Shown here: piece by piece, positions 34,480-44,726 of the stretch
Position numbering within the stretch: the first letter of the stretch is position 1
Layout: each line of letters opens with the position of its first letter
Notes under the pieces: model-generated
The model's database searches: none
Seen by the model: the letters and a program-made list of their open reading frames with translations, nothing else
What the model was told of the DNA's origin: nothing
Assembly (NCBI RefSeq): GCF_932294415.1
Contig: NC_065537.1
Span: forward strand, 70,969,761 to 71,033,760
DNA: 64,000 nucleotides
Source: Quercus robur
Taxonomy: Eukaryota; Streptophyta; Magnoliopsida; Fagales; Fagaceae
Direction of reading: 5' to 3'
Translations under genes and position numbers: made by a program

Positions 34480-36000
34480 TAATCCAAGTGTACAATAGAG
34501 AGGAGAAAAGATGGCTTTCCTAAACCCAAGCTGAGGGTACCTTTAACTCAACATTATTAGCCAACACGTATGCTGACTTATTACATAGCCTAGAAACTGT
34601 CCTATAGGATATATGTCTTGCTTACTACAACATAAATATGTTCTACCACATCAAAAATTTCCTTCAAGCATGGTTCTTGCAACCCAATTGATGCCAGCAA
34701 CTGTGAGTTGGCAAACTTCGCAATCAAATCCCCGATCCACAGATTGTGACAAGAGTGTAATGCTCTTAATAGAGTGTGGTAGTTGTTAGGACATATGTGA
34801 TTCACTTGTTAGGAACATATGTTACTATTTTATGTAATTGGCTAATCTTTTGACAAAATGCACTTTACTTGTATTTGGCTAGATCTAGGATGTGTTTAAT
34901 ACTTCAAAAAAGTTTGTTTCAAGATCAAGTATTGAAGCCATGCAAGTCTATCAAGATTCAAGTTTGAAAAGTGCCTGTCATTAAAGCTCGACAGCTAGCC
35001 ATCTATCGAGCTTCAAGAGCTGTTCAGCCCCGTGGCTCGACAGCAACTCGATAGATAGGGTATCTGTTGAGGTTTATGAAAAACAAAATTTCATTTATGT
35101 TTTGACTCCAATCCGTGATTATGTATTTGGGCTTTCTTTTCTCACAACCCTAGACATATAAAAGGATTATTTTAAGGGCCGTCAAAGTGGACATAAGTTG
35201 CACAAGTGTTGAGCAAAGTTTGTTCAAACAAATTGTGATCGGAGACAGAATTTGCCCTAGTTCATCTTTCTTGTGAAGAAGTTGCTGTGTTTGTGCACCA
35301 TGGGGTTTTGTGACCAAGCATCTTCTGGATCTTCATTGTGTGATAAACTGAAGAACTTTGCAGCCAACAACCTTCTCTAGTTGGTGATTGAAGTCGCGTA
35401 CTGAGATTCGCGTAATTGGTTAGTCACGTACTGGGAGCCGTGCATTACAAGGAGAGATTGTCACTATGAAATAAGTCCAATTGGGTATTGGGGTAAGGGT
35501 TCAACTGTCGGTTGGTATAAGGTACTAGGATTCCTTTACTTGTAACCGCTTGTTGTGATAGTAGTGGATTCTAGGGAGTGGTGACCTTAAAATCACCTGG
35601 TGGGGTTTTTGCCGTGTTGGTTTTCCCCATTCGTAAACAAATCATCATGTCAATTTATTTTCCACTGCATATTTAGTTTAATTGGTGATTTGTTTGTTCT
35701 ACCACGCGTTAGCATGTTAATTTGATTAATTAATAAACTTAGATAATTAATCAATTAATTCATCACAAGGGGTCAATACGTTTTTTGGCCTATCAGCAGT
35801 CATCCATAATGGGTTTCCTTGGCATGGAATTAATTTAGTATGGACTATAATAGGAGAAACATGACTATCTCTAAAAATAATGCCCGAACATGTATAATTG
35901 GTGTATTTGAAAAAAAGGCCAGTGCCATGTCCAGTTTGAGATGAGGAGAAACATGAGCAGTAGTTATTGGCTCACTTTTTTGAACCTAAATACTTAATGG
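34480..36000 (-). pseudogene. RNase H-like fragment (LINE or reverse-transcriptase derived), split by a solo LTR
   Basis: Minus-strand translation around the LTR gives SGIIFRDSHVSPIIVHTKL (near 35860), then WIGDLIAKFANSQLLAS (near 34710) and a final SRLCNKSAYVLANN segment (near 34570). These resemble the RNase H domain at the end of plant LINE ORF2 (second strand, DSxLV region and H.ANxxAHxLA region), with stops. The catalytic residues are not clearly preserved. Confidence 0.45.
34784..35795 (+). mobile_element. Solo LTR (Copia-like) inside Helitron B
   Basis: It starts TGTTAGGACATATGTG, ends TTTTGGCCTATCA, and is flanked by GTAGT (34779-34783) and GCAGT (35796-35800), a 5-bp duplication with one mismatch. 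There is no internal domain. Family is different from the LTR at 12129. Confidence 0.75.
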
Positions 36001-36525
36001 TCCTAAATTGAAATTTTCATATTTAATAATAAAAAATAAATAAAAAACCCAAATTGTGTATAAAATATTCCTGATGTTTGAGAATCGAGGAAAAAAAAGG
36101 CACATTGTTAACTACAATTTTGAAACTCTAACTTATGATTTACTTGGTTGATGTATTCAAAAAATTTCCTAGATCCTTTGCATTGAGATAGCATCCATGA
36201 GTTTTAGAGCAAACACCATCTAAAATCTAACTTGCAATGTTATATTAAGTAGCAAAAGAAGGATTAATGGAAAAATAAAAAATAAATCAGATTTGTTAAT
36301 TTGATGGACCCAACTTACAAAAGCCAGCAATCTTGAAGGAACAATCTAGCTTTATTTACAATGGAATTTCCTAGCAAAGCAATTCATTTTTACTTCTAAT
36401 TGAAGAAACAATCCAACTTTATTTACAATGTAATTTTCTAGCAAAGCAACTTATGACTACCAATTTATATAAATCAAAAGATAATCTAAAGGACATTCAT
36501 TACTACCAATTCATATAAATCAAAA

Positions 36526-37714
36526 TCAAAATGATCCTTTCCCAATTTCTCTTCGCTCTTTTGCCTTTCAACTGGTAGATCTCTAATGGCATAGAGTTCT
36601 CCGATAATGTATTTCCTCTCTTTTGTTGTTCTGTCCCTTCTTATGAAGGAGTTTTTTGTTTTTCAATCCCTTCTTACAAAGGAGTTTGTGATGTTTTGTA
36701 CCTCTTTGGATAACAAGTTTTATCCAGAGAGCTTGTGGGGTTTTTTCTTGTGGGGGTAAGGGAAACACTTTCATGGCAGGGAAGTTTTTCAGGAATCAAA
36801 GCAAAGGAATGCTACAAGTCTTCAATCAACAATTTGGTACATCACTTCGGGCTTCGCCTAATTGTTCAATGGTGAAAATAGTATTTGTGGGGCCTGTGTT
36901 TTTTGAGAGAAGTTCATCCCAAGATGCAGGGAGCGATAAGGATGACACCGATAGGTATAGGGGCAAATTTGACATGGCAGCAACAACCCATAATTGGAGA
37001 CTCATGCCAAGTTAATTCACCTGCCAATTCGGATTTGGAAGTTAAGAGAGATACACATGACAACTCACCATTTAATGCTCCTATTAATCCGCATTCACAG
37101 CAATCCCAATGGCAATCAACAAATGAGGTCCACGGTCTTAATAAGGAAATAATACCACCTGAAGCAATTAAGAAGAATGAAATATCTGTAGCATTCATGG
37201 ACTTCAAAGAGTTGCTGTTGTGGAAGAGCAGAATGAAATAGAAGAAAGAGTCGTTCTCAGTCATGGTTTGGATGATAGGGACACATCAGATTTGAGTCAG
37301 AACTAACCAACCTTGTCGCATTCCAAATCAGCTCGCAAACATGGCCAACGAACTCCTATCGGAATTCCAAGCGATGCAGCAACCTCCCCAACCATAGTCC
37401 ACACTGATCCGAGTTCATTGGAGAGCTCTTATCCTGGACATGGTTAAGGTAAATCTCGAGGATGCACTATTCAGTTGGGAGTGAAAATCAGGGTTTGGAG
37501 TGGTTTTGGAGAGATGTTTTAGTAAATTACACTACTCTCATGTTAAGAGAAAGGGTAATATGGTTGCTCATGTTTTAGCTCCTTTTGTTTTAAATGTTCT
37601 AGATTATAGTGCATGGATGGAGGATGCTCCACCACAGTTTCTTTCTTTTGTTTCTAGTAGACTCTGATGGTCTTTCCTTGAATAAAAGGCACTACGTTGA
37701 TTCTAAAAAATAAA
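36526..37714 (+). mobile_element. Deleted LINE inside Helitron B, with perfect 17-bp target duplication
   Basis: ATTCATATAAATCAAAA flanks both sides (36509-36525 and 37715-37731). The 5' part is an ORF1-like remnant (36773-37240). The 3' part (37500-37665) reads HVKRKGNMVAHVLAPFVL then YSAWMEDAPPQFLSFV, the usual end of a plant LINE RNase H. It ends in a short A-rich tail. Endonuclease and RT are missing. Confidence 0.7.
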
Positions 37715-37804
37715 ATTCATATAAATCAAAAGATAATCTGTTGGTAGTTTTTCTATTGCGTCTATCGGTATTGAATCTATTGATTTATATGTCATTGTAA
37801 TTTT

Positions 37805-38600
37805 CTTTAGCTTCTGTTAGTATTGAACCAAAAGACAGAGCTCCAATTAAAAACCCCCAGCAGTCAAAACAATCATTCACACCACAACAAAGCAATTCAG
37901 TTTTATTTCTAATTGAAGAAATAATCCAGCTTTATTTAAATGTAATTTGCTAGCAAAGTAAATCACTGAACAATGTCGTATTTCTTTTGTTTAATTCTTT
38001 TGGTTACATAGACTGAAGAAACAATCCAGGTTGTGGGATACTATGGAAGGTGATGATGTGCCTCCTGCATCATAGCTCGTGGCAATATACAATGTTTTGG
38101 ATGAAAGTTGACTCACAATATTTCAGATGAAAGTTGACAGGTATAAACGTTGTGTTGGGAATTTTTGTTCAGCTTCTGTCTGTATTGAAACTATTGATTT
38201 ATATGACATTGTAATTTTCTTTAGTTTCAGTCAATATTGAATCTATTAGAAATAAGAGAATGTCTTTTATATTATCTTTGGATAGTAAAACTGAACAGCC
38301 TACACAATTCATATAATTCAAAACCGAATAGCAATTCATTACAGATAATCTATTGGACCAATTCATATAAATCAAAAGAAAATCTATTGGTGGTTTTTCT
38401 GCTAAAGACAGAGTTCCAATTAAAAACCCCAACAATCAAAACAATTAGCCACACCACAGCATGAAAGAGGCAGTAACAAAATGTACAGTTTCTGTCAGTA
38501 TTGAACCAAAAGATAGAGCTCCAATTAAAAACCCTAGTAATCAAAATTTCAACATAACAATCATCCACACCACAGCGTGAAAGAGGTAGTAACAAAATAT
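37805..38600. repeat. Three diverged direct repeats in Helitron B
   Basis: Units containing GACAGAGCTCCAATTAAAAA-type sequence followed by CAATCATTCACACCACA-type sequence begin near 37815, 38405 and 38495. The unit is about 95 bp. A second word, CATATAAATCAAAAGA, recurs near 37718 and 38367 and before the LINE. Confidence 0.6.
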
Positions 38601-40059
38601 AAAAAGGGAAACAAAAAGCATTGAGCAAAAGAATAGAGTACAAAAAGAGCTAGGATTTAGAGATACCTTAACCGAATCATCCAGGTTAAGTTAATATTTA
38701 TATACTGTGAGGAGAGGAAGACAGGAAGGAAGGAAGTTAGATAGGCGGCCGTTATTGCGAAACCGTGGAGTAGAAAGGTGGGGAGATTATCACAGGTTCA
38801 AATGGTATCAGATTCCTTCCCTTCACAGTTTTAAACGTTCTGGTTTTCCTTAGGTTGAAATGATGTGAAACTGTGGAGCAGAATTTCAAATCGTCTGTTT
38901 GTCCTTGAAACGATGCGTAACCATAGAACAGAGAGGTGGGAGAAATTCAAATTGTCTGTTTGTCCTTTACTTTTGTTCCCGTTCCCCACAGTTTCTTCTA
39001 AACCCTTTGTGAAACCCTTTTTCATGATTTCAAATTTCCTGTTTTTCCTTAAGTTGAAAAGGCTTTGGGTTTGAGCTTTATGGTGGAATTAAATAGATAA
39101 GAAGTGGGCTTTATGGTGGAGATAGGGCTGAGATTTATTATATAGATTTATTATTATTCTGAAATTTAAAAAACTATTTTGAAATTGTGGGACAAATAAG
39201 AAAGAAGAAGATGGAAATGACATGGATGCCAACATGGCTCAATGTGAGTGTAGCAATATTAAACACTATGCTTTAGCTTTTAGTAATATATAGATACCTT
39301 GAATAGGTTAATTTTGTAAATTAGAGTCTATGCCTTGTAAACTAAATTGTTGATTAACTTTGGAAGTTGGATACTTTACTTGTGAGGTTGGATACTTAGG
39401 TTTGTCTAAGTAATTGCTTATTTAGTGATCTCTAATTCGTAGCTAGATGCAATGTCAAGCTTTATGTTTATCGTGATAGGTTTGCTTGGTATTGTTTAGG
39501 TTCTAGCTAATCTCCTTTGGAGCTTGGAGAATTAGGCTTTTTAATGAGATTTTTGGAAAATAACCATGTTGCATAAATGTTATTTTTGGATCAAAAACAT
39601 CTTGGAAAATTATTTGTGGGATTATGTTTTCTTAAAAAGTATTGTGCTGTGACCCTATTATATATGACTATTTATGAAAAGTGTATCATATTTGGTAATG
39701 CATATGGGGAAATGCATGATTTGTTAGCATGGAAAAGATAAGCATATTTTTCAAGCTTCTTGGGAATGGATTTTATGAATTTATTGCATTATTTGCAAAT
39801 TCTAAAGATGTTTTATCTTGATTTGTGATATTTGGAAAATTGATAGAAAATCTTAGTGACAAGAAATGATTTTGGAAAATTTGAGAACTTTGTGAAATGC
39901 TTGGATATTATAAAGTTTTATGAAACTACTTGGAAATGAACTACGAGTTTCAATTTCATCTAGCTGTGAGATTAATGTTGTTTTTACCCTTGTACTGTGA
40001 TAGTTGTGATTACCCAGCCAGATGCTGTAGCCTTTGTGACATTGGTATTTTGGCACCTC

Positions 40060-40165
40060 ATCTTTGTGGCAGATTGATTTCTTTGCGGCATAATTGATGT
40101 ATTCGTGGCATATTTGATATCTTCGTGGTATAATTGTTGTCTTTGTGGCATAGCTAACGCCTTTA
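40060..40165. repeat. Minisatellite of about 21-22 bp inside the LTR
   Basis: Five imperfect units of the form TTTGTGGCATAATTGATGTC, variants differing at a few bases. At the corresponding place the related LTRs at 57606 and 29680 carry a different repeat. Confidence 0.65.
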
Positions 40166-40465
40166 TGGAAACTTGTAATGTGGCCTTGGGTTGGATTTTC
40201 AGGTTTTGGAATAGTGTTTTGATAACTCACAATATATAGTATGTTGTTTCATGTTGAAATATTTTGAGAAAGTTTGGTGCTACATTCTTTTAATCATTCT
40301 TGTCATTTTATTAAGAAAAATGGATTTACATGATCCAAATAGAAATTTCCAAATTATAACACTTTTTGTAAAATGCTCATTATCATGAGACTTGCATTTC
40401 CCCCACCCCCATTAATTATACTACTTACTGGGCTTTAGCTCATCTCACCCTCTAACAGTTTTTCA

Positions 40466-40770
40466 GATCAATTAGCTATACTTCGGGTATGGAGCTTACT
40501 TTATTTGGTGGTAATTGGAGTGCTATGTTAAATTGGGAGACTATTGGGAGACTTTTTGTAACAACCCAAGCCTTTTTCTTAAGCAAATTTTACATGTGAA
40601 TAATACCTCAAGTGAATTTTTTTTTTTTTTTGCTTTAAGGTGGTTAATTATTTTGCAGAGGTCTTTTGAATATCTAAAGCATATAATGGCATTTATGTGA
40701 TTTGTGGTAATGAGCTTGGTGAAAATTAATGAAGTGAAGAAACTTAAGGGTAAAGTGGTTAATGCCTTCT
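40466..40770. other. Junction sequence with an LTR-like start at 40558
   Basis: The LTR homology ends before this. TGTAACAACCCAAGCC at 40558 looks like the start of another related gypsy LTR, continuing after the hAT insertion (43543 on) as pyrimidine-rich leader-type sequence. No matching 3' end was found. Confidence 0.35.
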
Positions 40771-43534
40771 TAGGGATGGCAATTGTTACTTGATTCGCAG
40801 GTACTCGACTCGATTTGACCCTAATTGGCCAGGTTTTACCCTAGCTGATAAGCAGTAGGGTTGGGTCTGGGTTTTAAAAATACCTGCCTTGAACTCGGAT
40901 CCGACCCACTTAAAATTAAAACTACCAAAAAACCCTAGTATATATATAAACTTATAAACCCTAAAATTTTCTCATTTCACTCAGCCAACCAACCCTAGCC
41001 GCCCCTCTCCTCTCCCACTCTCACTTACTCTCAAGTCTCACCTTCAAGCTCCATCCTCACCGACCATCACTCAATCTTATTGCCGGCCCAAAAGCTTTGT
41101 CATCGCTAGCCCTCAAGCTCGTCACAGGTTCATACTTTGCCCTCTTAACACTACTATGTTTGTTTGGCCTAGAATTTTATTTCCTTTATTTTCATAATTT
41201 TTCTCGTGAGGCAAATAGACTTGCTATAAGCGTTTAGACTCTGTTTGTTGTTTCTAATAACAAAATGCAAAAAAAGTACTCTCAAAACTGTTTGTTGTTT
41301 CCTGAAAGATTTGATTCACTATGCTTGTTTTGTTTTAGATTCAAATTTGATAATGTGATTGTTTTGTGAGAGGCTAGAGCTAGGGATTTCATTTTTTGTT
41401 TGGTTTCATTTAATGACTTGTTTGACCACTGAGAAAAGATAAGGAGATGAAGTTAAGTATTTTTGGTTTTCCTTTATTTTCCTCTATTTTCTAGGCAAAC
41501 AAACAGATCTACTACGAAAATTAGATAAGATAAAAATGAAAAAAAGAAAAGAAAAGAAAAAGAAACAGATTGACAATTTTAGTATCAACAATATACTAAA
41601 TTTTCAAAAAAAATTATTTTTCTATTTTGAATTTGAAAGTGAAGAAGTTAAAGCTATATGAAAATAAATTGTTTGTTTACCTAGAAGTTAAAGCTTTATC
41701 AACAATATAAATTGTTTGTTTGAAAGTGAAGAAGTTAATAAATTGTTAAACCAATTTTTTAAAACTATATAAAAATAAATTGTAACAGAATAAATTTTTG
41801 AATGATCTTGTTTGTGCTTGTCGTGAATGCAGTAGAAGAAATTGTGTTTATTGTTTTTTGTGTTTGTTGTGAATGCAGTGATGAAATCAAAATTGTATTT
41901 TCATGAAGCTTGTACACTTTTTAATTCATTGTTGTTTTAGGTACTTCAACTATGCTAGAAGATTGTACACTTTAATCAAGATGATGGGGAGCCTAATAAA
42001 GAGGATGGGAGTTGTGTCACAGCTGTGGAGGATTAGACTTGTTGTATTAATTTAGTAGTTTTTTAATTTCTTGGACTTGTTGGATTAAGCTGTTGGTTTG
42101 TAAGAGCATTCACAATAGTGAAGCTATTTTTTAGCTATTTCGTACCAAAAAAAGCTACTAAAATATTCGGCAGCGGTGGATCTATTTTAGCTTTCAACAC
42201 AATAAAATAATATAAACATTATAATAAAATATTATATCTACTACATTATTTTATTAATTTCTTTCTTTCTCTTTTTGAAAAAAAAAATTCTTTCTTTCTC
42301 TCTATCTCTGTGCATGCCGTGCTCCATTCTCCACTCTCACTTCTCACTTCGCACTTCTCACTTCTTTCCTTTCCACTCTCCACTCTCACTTCTCTCTATC
42401 TCGTTGCCGCTCTCTCCTTCCCACCCATCACCATCTTGAAACCTTCCTCGTCAGCATCGGAGATGAAATTGTCGAAGCTCTTGAGGATCCTGTGGGTTGT
42501 GGGTTGTGCCGGTGTAGGTTTGTGGGTTGTGCCGTGGCTAGAGACGAACTCGTCAAAGCTCGCCTTCCTCACCGATGTGGGTTTGTAGGTTGTGCCATGG
42601 GTTTGTGATCTTTCTCACTACTCTAACCAATCTGCCATGGGTTTGTGATTTGTGATGTGGGTTTGTGTTTTGTGGTGGTTGTGGATGTGCGAGTTTGTGG
42701 TGGGTTGCTTATTGCAGGCAGTGGTAGTGGTGGTGGGCATTTTGTCATTGGTGGCGATGGTGGGTTGTTGGGATGGGTTTAATGATCCATGGGTTTGGCG
42801 GATCGGCGTTGCTTCGGTGGCAGTGGTTCGATCTGGTGTTTTTCTGGTGGCTGGGTGTCTGGTTCAGTGGGTTTTTATATGGATTTTATGAGCATCACCG
42901 CCGGTGAGCTGGCCAATGAAGTAGAGAGGTGATGAGGGAGGCCAGAGAGAGAGAGAAAGAAAGAAAAAGAGAATATATTTTTTTAATGAGAGAAGAGAGA
43001 GAAGTTTAGTAAAATATTATTATTTTTTTTAGTTTCTTGCTACAGTGCATAACCATAAATGGCTGTGCACTGTAGCAAGAAGCTAAAAATTTTAAGTTAT
43101 GGCACCACTACTGCAATATGTATTTTTGTGTTTTGGTGAAGCTAAAATAGTTATATAGTTATTTAGCTTCACTGTTGCTAATGCTCTAATTATCTTTAAC
43201 TTATGGGATTTATTTTGTAGCTTTTTAATTTCTTGGACTTGGATTAATTTCTTGGACTTGTTGGACTCGATGGACTTGTTGAATCTTGAATTTGGGCTTG
43301 AATCTTTAATCTGGGCAAATCTAGGCCATGTTATAGGCTTCTATTTTTTTATTGGGCTGTGGAGTGGCCCTAAATTTGGCACAGCTAGAAGGGGCCCACA
43401 GGGCTGATGGGGTGAGTTTGGGTGCAACAAAAAAACCCGTTTATTAAATGGGCTGAGTTTGAGTAATGGGTGTGGGCCCATGGGTTGGGTTCGAGCATAA
43501 AACCCACCCCAAATCCAACCCGTTGCCATTTCTA
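40771..43534. mobile_element. Non-autonomous hAT element with 8-bp target duplication
   Basis: Termini TAGGGATGGCAAT (left) and TAGAAATGGCAAC (right, other strand) with flanks TGCCTTCT (40763-40770) and TGCTTTCT (43535-43542), 7 of 8 identical. These ends are typical of plant hAT elements. About 1.7 kb excluding the nested Tourist-like element. No transposase domain; a short frame ending DDGEPNKEDGSCVTAVED (near 41980-42035) could be a leftover acidic tail. Confidence 0.75.
42106..43186. mobile_element. Tourist-like (PIF/Harbinger) element nested in the hAT element
   Basis: Left end GAGCATTCACAATAGTGAAG and right end, other strand, GAGCATTAGCAACAGTGAAG. TAA target duplication (42103-42105 and 43187-43189). 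1081 bp. The interior contains a G/T-rich low-complexity stretch and no transposase. Confidence 0.75.
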
Positions 43535-43542
43535 TGCTTTCT

Positions 43543-44308
43543 CAAGATATTTGTAGTTAATGGTACACAATTAGCACAACCCCCTCCTTGGATCCACACA
43601 GTTCTCATCCTCTTCTTGTGTTCTTCTCTAGCTTCTTCTTCTCTTCTTGTTTTCTCCACCTCATGGCTGACCCATTGCAAGCTTCATCTACACACAACCA
43701 CCCATTATCACCACTTAAAGCAACCTAAACCACACCAGCACCGCTCCATTTTAATGGAGGCAGCGAGTGTTCTCCTTGAGTTGCTGAAACAGTGGTGTAA
43801 AGGTGAAATTTTCTTGGATCCACTTCCTTATTGTTTTGGTTATGGTTTAAAGCTTGCGTAGAGTCAATCTCTTAGGTCGGGATAATATTTTGATATGGGT
43901 ATTTCTTCTTGAGGATGTTTAAAAAGTGGGTAATGCAAGCTTCAGATTATGGGTTGTGTAAGATGTTTCTTTTAGTTTTGTACAATTTTTGGTTTTGTAT
44001 GAGTTTTGCTAAACCTTGTTTTGTGGTCACTTGTTGTGTTAATTTCTTAAAATTCTGGTGTTTATGTATAGTACCAATGATAAAATGGCTTGTTGAGGAT
44101 GAACATATGATATTTCTCGAAAGGGCATATGAAGTTTGGTGTTCAAAAAGACCATTTGACCATACTTAATACTCAATTTGTTTTCTGAAAAAACTCTGCA
44201 CACATTGTAGTTAAAAGTTCATAATAACTGCCATAGATTGAATAAAAGCCTAATATGGCTATAATGAATGCTAATACACATATCTTTTAGTTGATTCAAG
44301 TCTCAAAG
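43543..44308. other. Unassigned sequence, probably LTR-derived
   Basis: Pyrimidine-rich, then a possible frame at 43466-43861 with no recognised domain. It may continue the LTR-like start at 40558. Confidence 0.3.
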
Positions 44309-44569
44309 TGTAAGGTTGAATTTAATCAACCATGTGTTGGCTTTATTCCATGACAAATTTGCTTGTAATATAGCACTTAGAAACCTTGTATTTAGGTGGG
44401 AATCATGTAAGGGTAGTGTGTGAGAGAGTGTGAAGAAATGCTCAAGACAGTGCAGTGAAGCAGAGACTCGCGGCTAGGACTCGCGGGTGGCTCGCGGCTT
44501 GCAAGCTGCCAAAAGTTGCTCACGTGCAGAGCATGCAGGAGAGCTAAACAGTCACGCCACCTGGAGCAC
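44309..44569 (+). mobile_element. 5' fragment of a SIRE-like Copia LTR
   Basis: It starts TGTAAGGTTGAATTT and matches 12129-12388 closely, then stops abruptly after CTGGAGCAC where unrelated sequence begins. This is the left edge of the nested gypsy block. Confidence 0.75.
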
Positions 44570-44726
44570 AAAGATAGAGGGTAGGCTTTTAGAGAGAAAG
44601 AAAGGGTTAGCCTATTGGTGCATGCCTGCCATTCTATTCTCTATTTATTTTTTTCCTACCTTTCTCTTTCCTTTTTTTTTTTTTGTGTGTTTTTCCAGTC
44701 TTTTCTTTCTATTCCTTACTCGTGTA

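Larger units (their letters stand above)
34325..39294 (-). mobile_element. Non-autonomous Helitron B with LINE, RNase H and solo LTR cargo
   Basis: On the minus strand it starts TCTATATATTACTAAAAGCT and ends CCTATGCATCGCACGAG then TTAGCGACTAG: an imperfect hairpin and a CTAG end. The flanks are A on one side and T on the other. Its first 60 bases match those of Helitron C, so both belong to one family. It holds a solo LTR, an RNase H fragment and a deleted LINE. No helicase is seen. Confidence 0.8.
31970..40465 (+). mobile_element. Gypsy LTR (Del/Tekay-like), plus orientation, interrupted by two Helitrons
   Basis: It starts TGTAACACCCC at 31970 and follows the LTR at 57606-60036: the ATCATTTTTCTGGCAAGATC stretch near 32208 and the TTTGGAGCTAGTTAAAG stretch near 32576 on the left, then GGTTCTAGCTAATCTCC near 39499 and TTTCCCCCACCCCC near 40398 on the right. 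The Helitrons at 32711-39294 separate the two parts. Homology fades after about 40465. No gag-pol follows. Confidence 0.75.

Noticed and set aside
42310..42891. Two frames of 92 and 79 codons in the Tourist-like element
   Set aside because: CT- and GT-rich low-complexity DNA, no domain; not a transposase.
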